Below are positions 26,349 to 37,758 of a stretch of DNA of 64,000 bases, piece by piece. The position numbers and the translations under genes are program-made. Numbering within the stretch: the stretch's first letter is position 1; every line of letters begins with the position of its first letter. Under the pieces are notes generated by a model. The model saw only the letters and a program-made list of their open reading frames with translations, ran no database searches and was not told where the DNA came from. Source of the stretch: Lactobacillus melliventris (GTDB taxonomy: Bacteria > Bacillota > Bacilli > Lactobacillales > Lactobacillaceae); the NCBI RefSeq assembly GCF_013346935.1, contig NZ_JAAEEB010000003.1, positions 124,001 to 188,000 of the forward strand. Direction: 5' to 3'.

Positions 26349-27338
26349 ATGTTACTGTTAAACAGAAGTGATATTGAAAAATGTTATTCATTAAAAGATT
26401 GTATTGCTGCGGTCAGTGATGCTTTTCGTTACTTTTCTGCCGGCAAAGTAGATGTACCATTAAGAACGCAAATTCTTAAGCAAAATGGTAAGGATACTTT
26501 CTTATGTATGCCCGCTTTTTGTGAAGATTACGAAGCTGCTTGCGTGAAGGTATTGAATATGTTTCCTGAAAATATTAGTCATGGATTACCATCTATTAAT
26601 GCCCAAGTCTTAAATATTGATGCCCAAACCGGTGTAGTTAATGCTATATTAGACGGTAATTATGTAACCCAATTACGCACCGGCTCTGCTTCAGGAGTTG
26701 CACTCAAGTACTTGGCGAAAAAGAATTGCAGGAAGGGTGCCTTAATTGGAACAGGCGGACAGGCTGCAACTCAGCTTGAAGCCATGTTGATTGTGCGAGA
26801 CTTGGATGAGGTGGCCGTGAGTGACCTTGATTTTGAACGTGCTCAAAAGTTTGCTGTGAAAATGCAAGAGGACTTGGCCCAATACCACACCAAAATCACG
26901 GCGGTTGAGACTGGGAATGAAGCAGTACAGGATGCAGATGTGGTCATATCTGTCACGCCGTCAACTAAACCAGTTTATGATGCTCACTTTATTAAGCAAG
27001 GTGCTACTATTTGCGGTGTAGGTGCCTATCAACCACAGATGGAAGAAACACCAGCAGAACTGGTTGCTAAAGCGGATAAAATTTACTTTGATTCTAAAGA
27101 CGCTGTTTTGGCAGAGTCAGGTGACATAATTATTCCGTTAAATAAAGGCTTAGTTTCTGACTCTGACTTTACTGGCGAGATTGGCCAAGTCGTTAGCGGT
27201 GAAGTAACTGGACGCGAAAATGACAATGAGATAATTTTCTTTGAAACGGTTGGTATTGCGGCTCAAGACTTGATGGCCGCAAAATCCATTTATGATAACG
27301 CTGTAAAGCATAACGTTGGAACTCAAGTTAACATGTAA
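26349..27338 (+). CDS. Ornithine cyclodeaminase/mu-crystallin family protein
   Basis: 329 residues. Rossmann NAD(P)-binding motif ALIGTGGQAATQLEAM near residue 134, and the family pattern VLNMFPEN...GLPSINAQVL upstream. Family members include ornithine cyclodeaminase, alanine dehydrogenase and ketimine reductase; the reaction cannot be fixed from sequence. AGCAGGAG precedes the start. Confidence 0.82.
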   Translation: MLLLNRSDIEKCYSLKDCIAAVSDAFRYFSAGKVDVPLRTQILKQNGKDTFLCMPAFCEDYEAACVKVLNMFPENISHGLPSINAQVLNIDAQTGVVNAILDGNYVTQLRTGSASGVALKYLAKKNCRKGALIGTGGQAATQLEAMLIVRDLDEVAVSDLDFERAQKFAVKMQEDLAQYHTKITAVETGNEAVQDADVVISVTPSTKPVYDAHFIKQGATICGVGAYQPQMEETPAELVAKADKIYFDSKDAVLAESGDIIIPLNKGLVSDSDFTGEIGQVVSGEVTGRENDNEIIFFETVGIAAQDLMAAKSIYDNAVKHNVGTQVNM

Positions 27339-27381
27339 GTCTCAACTTTTTAGTTTATTTAAAATGATTGATTTTATGGTG

Positions 27382-27410
27382 TTGATAAAGTCCAAATTTT
27401 GCTATACTAA
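27382..27410 (+). promoter_or_regulatory. Likely efp promoter
   Basis: TTGATA (27382-27387) with TACTAA (27405-27410, 17-base spacer) or TATACT (27403-27408, 15-base spacer). Either way transcription should start at about 27414-27417, at or beside the ATG of the short reading frame that follows. Confidence 0.5.
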
Positions 27411-27415
27411 TCATT

Positions 27416-27490
27416 ATGAATGAGATTTATTTATTATTAATAAAAAAGTTTGCTTTACCTCCGGCGTGGTTTTCTGAAATCAATAATTAA
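27416..27490 (+). CDS. Putative 24-residue leader peptide of efp with Pro-Pro motif
   Basis: Codes for Met-Asn-Glu-Ile-Tyr-Leu-Leu-Leu-Ile-Lys-Lys-Phe-Ala-Leu-Pro-Pro-Ala-Trp-Phe-Ser-Glu-Ile-Asn-Asn. The Pro15-Pro16 codons (27458-27463) are a classic EF-P-dependent pause motif. No Shine-Dalgarno precedes the ATG, which lies at the predicted 5' end of the transcript, so translation would be leaderless. The proline codons lie inside TTTACCTCC (27454-27462), which can pair with the efp ribosome site. Function is inferred; the frame may be fortuitous. Confidence 0.4.
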   Translation: MNEIYLLLIKKFALPPAWFSEINN

Positions 27491-27517
27491 TTTAATAAAT
27501 GGATTTAAAGGAGTAAA
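27454..27517 (+). promoter_or_regulatory. Predicted anti-SD/SD pairing upstream of efp
   Basis: TTTACCTCC (27454-27462) can pair with GGAGTAAA (27510-27517), eight base pairs with one bulged C, covering the efp Shine-Dalgarno. A ribosome held at the Pro-Pro codons would keep this pairing open. Confidence 0.42.
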
Positions 27518-27519
27518 AA

Positions 27520-28092
27520 ATGGTACAAGCAATAAACTTAAAAAAAGGTATGGTTTTTAGTCAGGACGGCAAACTAATTCGGGTTTTGAAAGCTAACCAC
27601 CATAAGCCCGGAAAGGGCAACACGGTTATGCAAATGGATTTGCGTAACGTTGAAAGTGGTGCTGTGGTTCATAAGACTATGCGTCCAACTGAGAAAGTAG
27701 ATTTAGTTGATATCACTAAGAAAAACGCACAATATCTTTATAATGAGGGTGATATTTATACTTTCATGGATACTGAAACTTACGAACAATATGAAGTTTC
27801 AAGTGAACAATTAGGTGATGACAAACTTTATCTGATGCCTAATATTGAAGTTCAGTTGGAATTTGCTAATGACAGTAAATTGCTGGGTGTGGAATTACCG
27901 TCAACTGTAACGATGAAAGTAACTCATACTGAACCTGGCATTAAAGGTGCTACTGTTACTGGTTCTGGTAAACCTGCCACAATGGAAACCGGATTAGTAG
28001 TTCAAGTTCCCGACTTTATTAAAGAAGGAGAGGAGCTGGTTATCAATACAGCTGAAGGTTCCTATAAGTCGAGAGCTGAAGGAAGTAAATAA
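27520..28092 (+). CDS. efp: Translation elongation factor P
   Basis: 190 residues. Relieves ribosome stalling at consecutive prolines. KOW-like N-terminal domain with the modifiable lysine in HHKPGKGN (Lys32), followed by two OB domains; the signature KVTHTEPGIKGATVTGSGKPATMETG is intact. AAAGGAG six bases before the ATG. Upstream lies a short frame with a Pro-Pro motif whose RNA could mask this ribosome site, suggesting feedback control. Confidence 0.95.
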   Translation: MVQAINLKKGMVFSQDGKLIRVLKANHHKPGKGNTVMQMDLRNVESGAVVHKTMRPTEKVDLVDITKKNAQYLYNEGDIYTFMDTETYEQYEVSSEQLGDDKLYLMPNIEVQLEFANDSKLLGVELPSTVTMKVTHTEPGIKGATVTGSGKPATMETGLVVQVPDFIKEGEELVINTAEGSYKSRAEGSK

Positions 28093-28142
28093 TTACATAT
28101 TTACTATTAGAATAATAAAAAGACGTAAATAAAATGTACTAA

Positions 28143-28176
28143 GCCCCAAAAGTTGTCTAACTTTTGGGGCCTTTTT
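28143..28176. terminator. Bidirectional terminator between efp and rpiR
   Basis: Perfect 12-bp stem GCCCCAAAAGTT/AACTTTTGGGGC with a T-run on the plus strand; serves the convergent genes. Confidence 0.85.
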
Positions 28177-28180
28177 ATTA

Positions 28181-28981
28181 CTAAATATCACCTACAGCTT
28201 TTCTGGTAGTAAGCATTGACTTTTGTAAATCAGTTTCTTCTTGCAAGCATGAAGTCAAAATATCAATTAGGTACATATTCGAAAACTGGGAATTAATAAA
28301 TTTCTCGTTATTAGCAAAGCGCGGATTATATACGTGAAAAATCAGGTCGCTAAGTTGAGCAACAGGATTTTCGAGATAACTGGTAATCGAAACGATTTTT
28401 GCCCGATGTTTCTGCGCTAAAGTCAGTGTTTTAACAATGCAGTCAGTTGTACCGCTATTTGATACAGCTAAAAAAAGATCATTACTGTTGGCAATACTAG
28501 CACGCATTTCCATCCAATTTGGATCGCTGAAGCTTTGAGCATCGAAACCCATTCGCATAAGTCTCAGACCAAATGTAGCAGCAGAAACACCGGAACTACT
28601 GGAACCAATTACAATAATATGTTCTTGCTTTTTTAACAACGCAATAAACTGCTTGATTAGACTTTGATCTATCATTTGCTGAGTATTTTTAATAACTGTT
28701 TGATAAAAAGTAAAAACTTCACTTAAAATGTCATCTTTTTGTTTAGGAACAGTATTAATTAAATGATGACCAATGCTAACCTTCATGTCGGAATAACTTT
28801 GACAGCCGATTTTCTTGACGAACCTGGTAATGGTTGAAATAGAGGTTGAAGTGTGACGTGCCAGTTCAGTAATTTTCATATTATTTATTTGAGGACTGTT
28901 TTGCAAAATATAATTGGCAATAACTTTTTCATTTTTAGAAAAATTCAAATAATTTTTTTGGATTGCTATAAGTGGATTCAA
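28181..28981 (-). CDS. RpiR/MurR-family transcriptional regulator
   Basis: 266 residues: N-terminal HTH (1-75, ELARHTSTSISTITRFVKKIGCQSYSDMK) and a C-terminal SIS sugar-phosphate-binding domain (about 110-240, IVIGSSSSGVSAATFGLRLMRMG). Divergent from the phosphatase/mannose-family PTS operon starting at 29148 and probably its regulator. A near-palindrome GAAAAATATTTTC (29097-29109) lies in the shared promoter region and is a possible operator. Confidence 0.85.
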   Translation of the reverse strand: MNPLIAIQKNYLNFSKNEKVIANYILQNSPQINNMKITELARHTSTSISTITRFVKKIGCQSYSDMKVSIGHHLINTVPKQKDDILSEVFTFYQTVIKNTQQMIDQSLIKQFIALLKKQEHIIVIGSSSSGVSAATFGLRLMRMGFDAQSFSDPNWMEMRASIANSNDLFLAVSNSGTTDCIVKTLTLAQKHRAKIVSITSYLENPVAQLSDLIFHVYNPRFANNEKFINSQFSNMYLIDILTSCLQEETDLQKSMLTTRKAVGDI

Positions 28982-29147
28982 AATAATTTCCTCCCAAGAA
29001 AGCCTTAAAGTTTATTGTAAGCGGATAGATTTTCTTTTTTTCATTGTACTATATTTTATCAAAAATGAAAATAATTTTTTTTAAAAATAAATTGCGAAAA
29101 ATATTTTCTTGTAGTATTATCATTAATGAAAGGGGTATCAAAAGCTA

Positions 29148-30239
29148 ATGAAAAAGCAACCATACATTTTACCGAACATTTCTATGAAACGTGATGGCGA
29201 GCAACTGATAATTAAATTGCAGAATGAGAACAATGGCCCTTATCAGCTTTTAATAGGTGATGTACCAGAACTTGAAAAAATACAAAAGGTTATAGCGGAA
29301 AGCTCTAGCGGTGATTTTACAGTTAAAATTCCACGCAAGAATTTGCCAAAATACTATATTATCAAAAACAGCGCTTCTCATTTTGTGACGAATATCTTTG
29401 CTGAACGAGTTATTCCACTTGAAAATGCAATCAATATCCGAGATATGGGAGGCTACTCAGCTAAAGACGGGCGCTTTTTAAAATGGGGTGTTTTGTTTCG
29501 CGGAGATCAGTTATCAAAGCTTAATGACAGCGATCAGCAAATATTAACAAATTATAACTTGCAAACAATTGTTGATTATCGTTCACCACATGAAAGACAG
29601 TATCATCCCAATAAATATTTACCTACAGTTTTACAAATTCTCAATTGTGACCCACAGTCAAGCTTTTCTGAGGCTGCCGCAAATGTAGTTGATTTAAAAG
29701 GTGAAAATGAAAAATTGGTACAGTCTTTGGAAAATGGTGAAGTCCCAGAAAGGTATATCAACGATCGTGGCGACAATGTCATTGAAAGTTATGAGGACCT
29801 AGTAACCTCTCCGATTGCGCAAAAGTCTTATGGCAGAATGCTAAAAGCTGTGGTGCGCAGAGAAGCTTTGCCATTACTTCACCATTGCCGTGGTGGCAAA
29901 GATAGAACCGGTTTTGGCTCAATGTTGATATTGCTGCTGTTGAACATCAAAGAAGAAGATATAGTGCGCGATTACATGCTGACTAAGATTATTCGCAAAG
30001 AAAGAAACCAGTTAAAGTATGACTTGTATCATAAACTGGTTCAGAAAAAATCATATCTTGATTATTTAATGGCTATGATTGATACGCGCGAAAGTTACAT
30101 TAAAGCTGCAATCAATAAAATATACGAGCTTTTTGGTACTCCTGAAAATTACTTTCAGCAACATTTTAAATTAACTATGGCAGAAATTAACAAAGCCAGA
30201 GATTTTTATTTGGAAAAGGGGAACGAAAATGGCAGATAA
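29148..30239 (+). CDS. Tyr/dual-specificity protein phosphatase-like protein
   Basis: 363 residues. C-terminal two thirds match the bacterial tyrosine-protein phosphatase family (INIRDMGGYSAKDGRFLKWGVLFRGDQL, then the P-loop HCRGGKDRTGFG near residue 245 with the catalytic Cys). The first 90 residues form an extra beta-rich domain. It is the first gene of an operon with four mannose-family PTS genes and overlaps EIIA by 11 bases. The target is unknown: it could act on a sugar phosphate, a phosphoinositide-like ester or a PTS protein. A related shorter protein is at 53488-54279. Confidence 0.78.
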   Translation: MKKQPYILPNISMKRDGEQLIIKLQNENNGPYQLLIGDVPELEKIQKVIAESSSGDFTVKIPRKNLPKYYIIKNSASHFVTNIFAERVIPLENAINIRDMGGYSAKDGRFLKWGVLFRGDQLSKLNDSDQQILTNYNLQTIVDYRSPHERQYHPNKYLPTVLQILNCDPQSSFSEAAANVVDLKGENEKLVQSLENGEVPERYINDRGDNVIESYEDLVTSPIAQKSYGRMLKAVVRREALPLLHHCRGGKDRTGFGSMLILLLLNIKEEDIVRDYMLTKIIRKERNQLKYDLYHKLVQKKSYLDYLMAMIDTRESYIKAAINKIYELFGTPENYFQQHFKLTMAEINKARDFYLEKGNENGR

Positions 30240-30678
30240 AAATACTCCAGTTGCAGTGATTTTAGCTAGTCATGGCTATTTGGCCAAAGAAGCACTGCGT
30301 AGTGCAGAAATGATTGTAGGTAAGCAAGATAATTGTGCTTATTTGGCTGTGACAGAAAACCTGAACTTGAATCAAGCAAAAGAAAAAATGAATCAAATGT
30401 ATGATGAACTTGACACCAGTAATGGTACCATCATTATTTGCGACATTTTAGGGGGAACGCCATCAAACGTCAGTGGTACCTTTTGCTTGGAAAAGGACAA
30501 TGTTTTGGTATTAAGCGGATTAAATTTGCCAATGCTGCTAGATTTATTTACCAATCGTAATCGCAGTTTGGCTGAACTAGCAGATTCACTAGAAAAGTCC
30601 TACAACATGGGATTTCAGAATATTTCAGAAAGATTTAAAGAAGAGGAGCAAGACGAAGATGGCAGTGGAATTTTGTAG
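30229..30678 (+). CDS. PTS mannose/fructose/sorbose-family EIIA component
   Basis: 149 residues. Man-type EIIA fold with phosphorylated His15 in VILASHGYLA and the GGTPSN loop near residue 72. Phosphorylated by HPr and passes phosphate to EIIB. Overlaps both the phosphatase gene before it (11 bases) and EIIB after it (20 bases). Confidence 0.87.
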   Translation: MADKNTPVAVILASHGYLAKEALRSAEMIVGKQDNCAYLAVTENLNLNQAKEKMNQMYDELDTSNGTIIICDILGGTPSNVSGTFCLEKDNVLVLSGLNLPMLLDLFTNRNRSLAELADSLEKSYNMGFQNISERFKEEEQDEDGSGIL

Positions 30679-31135
30679 AATTGATGATCGTTTGATTCAT
30701 GGACAAGTGGTAACAACTTGGCTTAATGTTAAGCAAATTGAGCAGGTAATCATTGTTGATGATAAAGTTGCTAAGGATAAGATTCAATCGAATGTTTTAA
30801 AAATGAGCGTTCCACGCAATGTTAAATTACATATTTTTTCGACTGAGAAATTTTTAAAAATTGTCCCTCATAATCCGGTTACAAGGAGAACGATGCTTTT
30901 GTTTGCCTCTCCATTTACGGTGGAAAAGATTGTTGACAGTGGTTATCAAATACCAAAATTAAATATTGGTGGCATTCGCGGCAATGATGAACGTAAACAA
31001 TATACCAAAGCTGTTTTCTTAACTGATGAGGAAAAGAAAGCACTGGAGAAATTGCTGGATTTAGGAATAGATATAGAGATTCAAATGGTTCCAACAGATG
31101 GAGCCGTTAAATTAAGTGAGGTTTTACAAAAATGA
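30659..31135 (+). CDS. PTS mannose/fructose/sorbose-family EIIB component
   Basis: 158 residues. Phosphorylated His14 in the family signature RIDDRLIHGQVVTTW; the pattern VDDKVAKDKIQSNVLKMSVP follows. GAGGAGCAAGACGAAG is the ribosome site within the end of the EIIA gene. Overlaps the EIIC start by four bases. Confidence 0.9.
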   Translation: MAVEFCRIDDRLIHGQVVTTWLNVKQIEQVIIVDDKVAKDKIQSNVLKMSVPRNVKLHIFSTEKFLKIVPHNPVTRRTMLLFASPFTVEKIVDSGYQIPKLNIGGIRGNDERKQYTKAVFLTDEEKKALEKLLDLGIDIEIQMVPTDGAVKLSEVLQK

Positions 31136-31953
31136 AAGTCTTTATCTTAACGGCTTTGGCCTTTCTCTTAGGAATTGATAATGTCAGTACAAAGATGTTC
31201 AGGCGGCCTTTGTTAATTGCACCAATTGTGGGTATTATTTTAGGCAATTTGCAAGCTGGACTTATTATTGGCGCAACACTTGAAGTTATGTGGATGGGTA
31301 TTGGTGATGTTGGTGCCTATATGGCTCCAGACATCATTACCGGTACGATGATTAGTACTTCTCTTGCAATAATGGGTAACACCAGTGGCAATATTTCAAC
31401 AATGGTGGCAACTGCCATTACACTGGCTGTTCCAACTTCAATTTTGGCGCAACAACTACTTGTTTTAATCGAAACAATTAACTGTTCTCTTAACGGCTGG
31501 GCCAAACGGCTAGCTGATAATGCTGATGTTAAAGGTACATTTTGGTTGACTTGGCCACCTGCATTTTTATATGGTTTTGCTTGTGCATTCCCTACCTTTT
31601 TGGCTCTGCAGTTTGGTGCAGGAGCAATTCAACAAGCAATAAATGACCTGCCAAAATTTATTATTAATGGCTTAAGCACGGCAGGTTCCATCATTCCTTC
31701 TGTAGGTATTGCATTATTGATGATGACAATGCTTAAAAAAGGTGAATTATGGATGTTTATTATTTTAGGCTTCGTCTTATCTTCCTATTTAAAATTAGAT
31801 ATCTTACCAATTACGTTGATCGCTTTGGTGTTTGCTTTCTTATACGAAAGAGCAACTCGTGAGCCTAGTGCTAAAGCTCAAGTTTCACCAAGCACGCAAT
31901 TAAATAATTCAAGCAGCGATGAAGAAGACGATGAGGAGGACTATGACCTATGA
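31132..31953 (+). CDS. PTS mannose/fructose/sorbose-family EIIC permease
   Basis: 273 residues with about seven helices and the signature GATLEVMWMGIGDVGAYMAPD near residue 46. The C-terminal tail is strongly acidic (SSSDEEDDEEDYDL) and lies outside the membrane core. ATGA overlaps with EIIB before and EIID after. The transported sugar is not evident; neighbours include no catabolic enzyme. Confidence 0.88.
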   Translation: MKVFILTALAFLLGIDNVSTKMFRRPLLIAPIVGIILGNLQAGLIIGATLEVMWMGIGDVGAYMAPDIITGTMISTSLAIMGNTSGNISTMVATAITLAVPTSILAQQLLVLIETINCSLNGWAKRLADNADVKGTFWLTWPPAFLYGFACAFPTFLALQFGAGAIQQAINDLPKFIINGLSTAGSIIPSVGIALLMMTMLKKGELWMFIILGFVLSSYLKLDILPITLIALVFAFLYERATREPSAKAQVSPSTQLNNSSSDEEDDEEDYDL

Positions 31954-32798
31954 GTGAAGAAAAGTTAACTGCGCCTGAACACAAATTGAACAATAGAGAT
32001 ATTTGGCGCATGTTTATGCGCCTCAATACTATGCGCATTACCTTAAATTATGAAACGCTGCAAGGTGTAGGATTTATGCGGGCAATCGCACCGGCTCTGG
32101 CAAAAATCTATCCTGATAAAAAAGACTTATCAGAAGCTATGAAGCGGCATTTGGTTTTCTATAATTCTCACGTTAATTTTGATGCTGTAATTTTAGGATT
32201 ATCAGCCGCAATGGAGGAAACAACATCTCCAGATGAAAAAGATGGGATCAATCCATTAAAAACTGGGTTAATGGGACCTTTAGCCGGTTTAGGCGACAGT
32301 CTGATTAAATTTACCTGGCTGCCAATCGTTGGTAGTATTGGTGCCTCAATTGCCTTTGGTGGCAGCATCTTTGGCCCAATTTTGATGTTTATTCTCTATA
32401 ACATAATTAATATGGGAGCAAGATACTATGCTGTTTCATTTGGTTATAAAAAGGGAATTGCTTTTTTAAATAATAACGAACAAAGCGATGTCATCCAGCG
32501 TATTTCCACAATGGCTAATGTAGTTGGATTAATGGTTGTTGGTGCTCTGATTTCAACAGTTATTAAAGTCAAAACACCATTAAAAATTGTTGTTCACTCT
32601 AATGTCTCTAACAAAGTTGGTGGCAATGTCATTAGCTTGCAATCGATGTTTGATAAAATTATGCCGGGTCTGTTAAGCCTACTGGTAACTGTTTTGGTTT
32701 ACTACATCTTAAAGAAGACTAATGGTAAACATGCAGCAATGTTAATCATTGCAATGATGGTGGTAGTAGTTGGCTTAACCTATTTCAAGATTTTATAA
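31950..32798 (+). CDS. PTS mannose/fructose/sorbose-family EIID permease
   Basis: 282 residues. EIID signatures FMRLNTMRITLNYETLQGVGF (near 22-42), FYNSH and GLMGPLAGLGDSLIKFTWLP (near 107) are clear. Forms the membrane complex with EIIC. Last gene of the operon; a good terminator follows. Confidence 0.9.
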   Translation: MSEEKLTAPEHKLNNRDIWRMFMRLNTMRITLNYETLQGVGFMRAIAPALAKIYPDKKDLSEAMKRHLVFYNSHVNFDAVILGLSAAMEETTSPDEKDGINPLKTGLMGPLAGLGDSLIKFTWLPIVGSIGASIAFGGSIFGPILMFILYNIINMGARYYAVSFGYKKGIAFLNNNEQSDVIQRISTMANVVGLMVVGALISTVIKVKTPLKIVVHSNVSNKVGGNVISLQSMFDKIMPGLLSLLVTVLVYYILKKTNGKHAAMLIIAMMVVVVGLTYFKIL

Positions 32799-32859
32799 TA
32801 TTAATAGTGAAGAATTAGGTATTTTTTGAAAATTAAAACTAAATTCAAATGTAAATTTT

Positions 32860-32894
32860 AGTATCAAGTTGCTTATAAAACTTGATACTTTTTT
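32860..32894 (+). terminator. Terminator of the mannose-family PTS operon
   Basis: 11-bp stem AGTATCAAGTT/AACTTGATACT followed by TTTTT. From here to 33027 I see no gene or clear signal. Confidence 0.8.
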
Positions 32895-33027
32895 ATTTAA
32901 CATAGTTATTTGGAATAAATGTTAAACGAAAACATGACTATGATTTTAATAGTTACAAAAAGGTATAATTATTGATTTTTGAATCTCTTGACATGCATGA
33001 AGTATACATCAGCAAAATTCATAAAAA

Positions 33028-33079
33028 AATCCTAATAACAGTTAATTAAAATTTTTCTATAATTGCTGTTAATAGGATT
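33028..33079 (-). terminator. Terminator of the bglP-GH1 operon (minus strand)
   Basis: AATCCTAATAACAG (33028-33041) with CTGTTAATAGGATT (33066-33079), one mismatch; on the minus strand it runs into seven T. Confidence 0.7.
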
Positions 33080-33156
33080 ATTAATAAAATATCAAGTTAC
33101 AAAAGTTGTAAATAATTGAGATAGTAGCTTTATGGATTTTAATTTTATATTGCTTT

Positions 33157-36538
<3,382 letters not shown>

Positions 36539-36587
36539 AGTTTTTGCTCCTTTTCTAAAGAAAATGAAGATAAACGATCGAATATCA

Positions 36588-36630
36588 TTAATGTAATAAT
36601 TATCTTTTTTAATGATAATTATTACATTAA
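36588..36630. promoter_or_regulatory. 17-bp inverted repeat, operator 1 of the bglP/rpiR region
   Basis: TTAATGTAATAATTATC (36588-36604) and its exact complement (36614-36630) around nine bases. The core ATTATC-N9-GATAAT (36599-36619) recurs at 36672-36692. Lies in the bglP promoter region. Confidence 0.6.
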
Positions 36631-36671
36631 CTATAATACCAAATTTTTGAATATTCAATATTTTTGTAAAA

Positions 36672-36692
36672 ATTATCAAAAAGAATGATAAT
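36672..36692. promoter_or_regulatory. Operator 2 (ATTATC-N9-GATAAT) before rpiR
   Basis: Same core and same nine-base spacing as the site at 36599-36619, located 20 bases before the rpiR start, consistent with autoregulation. Confidence 0.57.
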
Positions 36693-36712
36693 ATGTAACT
36701 GGAGGATTAGTA

Positions 36713-37459
36713 ATGTTCAATTTTATGAATGAGAAATATCATACGGATAATTTGTCTAAATCCGATAAAAAAATTTTGGCCTATATAAATAAATATCCGC
36801 AAAAAGTAGAACTTTTTACCATAAATCAGTTAGCTTTGGAAGTAAAAACTTCTGTAGCTTCTGTTCAACGGTTGTGCCAAAAATTAGGCTATTCAGGTTT
36901 TAGAGAATTTAAATTTGAGTTAAGTAAAAATTTGAAAGAACTTTATAAAAAGGATCAAAATTCGTCAAATTACTATTTGTCTAAAATATCAAATATTGTT
37001 TCAAATATCAGTATTGATGATAAAAATAGCAATATCCTAGTTAAAGAACTGACAAACGGTTACCCAAATATTTTATTAGGCAGTTATTACTCGGGCCTTC
37101 CTGCATATTATTTATATGATGGACTGATAGATCTCGGTTATTCAGCTAATTTTGCTACTAATACCACTGATGGGGAACATTTATTGAATACTGTGTTGGA
37201 TGAAACTACAATAGTTTTGTTTTCAATACATGGTCTTCTTGAAAAATATAGAAATTATTGGAGAGTACTTTTAGATTATAAAAGGAACAGTACATTTTTA
37301 ATTACAATGAATAAAGAAAGTAAGCTTCAAGATTATTTTTCTCATACTATTTTCTTACCAGGCATATCTTTAGCTAATCAGTTTCCGATTGATCCTCAGA
37401 CTATCCCTATGTTGTATATTGAGATGTTACTTAATAAAATTTATAATCTAAAAAATTAA
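36713..37459 (+). CDS. RpiR-family transcriptional regulator of the bglP operon
   Basis: 248 residues: N-terminal HTH (about 15-75, TINQLALEVKTSVASVQRLCQKLGYSGFREFK) and a degenerate SIS domain (about 105-235). Divergent from bglP with two shared operator copies between them. TGGAGGA lies nine bases before the ATG. Its SIS region lacks the clear Gly/Ser-rich loop of the 28181-28981 protein (here NILLGSYYSGLPAYYL), so the ligand may differ. Confidence 0.8.
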   Translation: MFNFMNEKYHTDNLSKSDKKILAYINKYPQKVELFTINQLALEVKTSVASVQRLCQKLGYSGFREFKFELSKNLKELYKKDQNSSNYYLSKISNIVSNISIDDKNSNILVKELTNGYPNILLGSYYSGLPAYYLYDGLIDLGYSANFATNTTDGEHLLNTVLDETTIVLFSIHGLLEKYRNYWRVLLDYKRNSTFLITMNKESKLQDYFSHTIFLPGISLANQFPIDPQTIPMLYIEMLLNKIYNLKN

Positions 37460-37585
37460 TTTTTTACGAATTTTTTGGTTTAGTCGCAGCATAAATTTAT
37501 CTATTATTTATGGTGACAAAAATCCTATAAAAAATCTCGTTCTGCTTTTAGCCAATACTTGTATAATAATTGTGGAGGCGAGACT

Positions 37586-37723
37586 ATTAGTATAGGACCT
37601 TTGTCAGAATGGGTGACAGCATTTGCTGAAATTACAGCTATTTGCGTTGCATTATTTTTGCCTGTTTATGACAAAAAACAGGAAAAACGTAAAAAGACAC
37701 GTAATATGAAGGCTATGAAGTGA
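37586..37723 (+). pseudogene. Small membrane ORF truncated by the IS insertion
   Basis: A frame beginning after GGAGG (37574-37578) encodes one hydrophobic helix (EWVTAFAEITAICVALFLPV) and a Lys/Arg-rich tail (KKQEKRKKTRNMKAMK). The stop TGA is the first codon of the IS left end, so the original C-terminus is lost. The only start at proper spacing is ATT (37586); TTG at 37601 is 22 bases from the ribosome site. TATAAT at 37562-37567 may be its promoter. Low certainty. Confidence 0.35.
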
Positions 37724-37758
37724 CCCCCAAATTTAGGACAAATTTGGGGGTCATTTTT

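Noticed and set aside
27416-27490. Treating the efp leader frame as an ordinary functional small protein
   Set aside because: It has no SD and sits at the predicted mRNA 5' end; if used, a regulatory role is more plausible than a product role.
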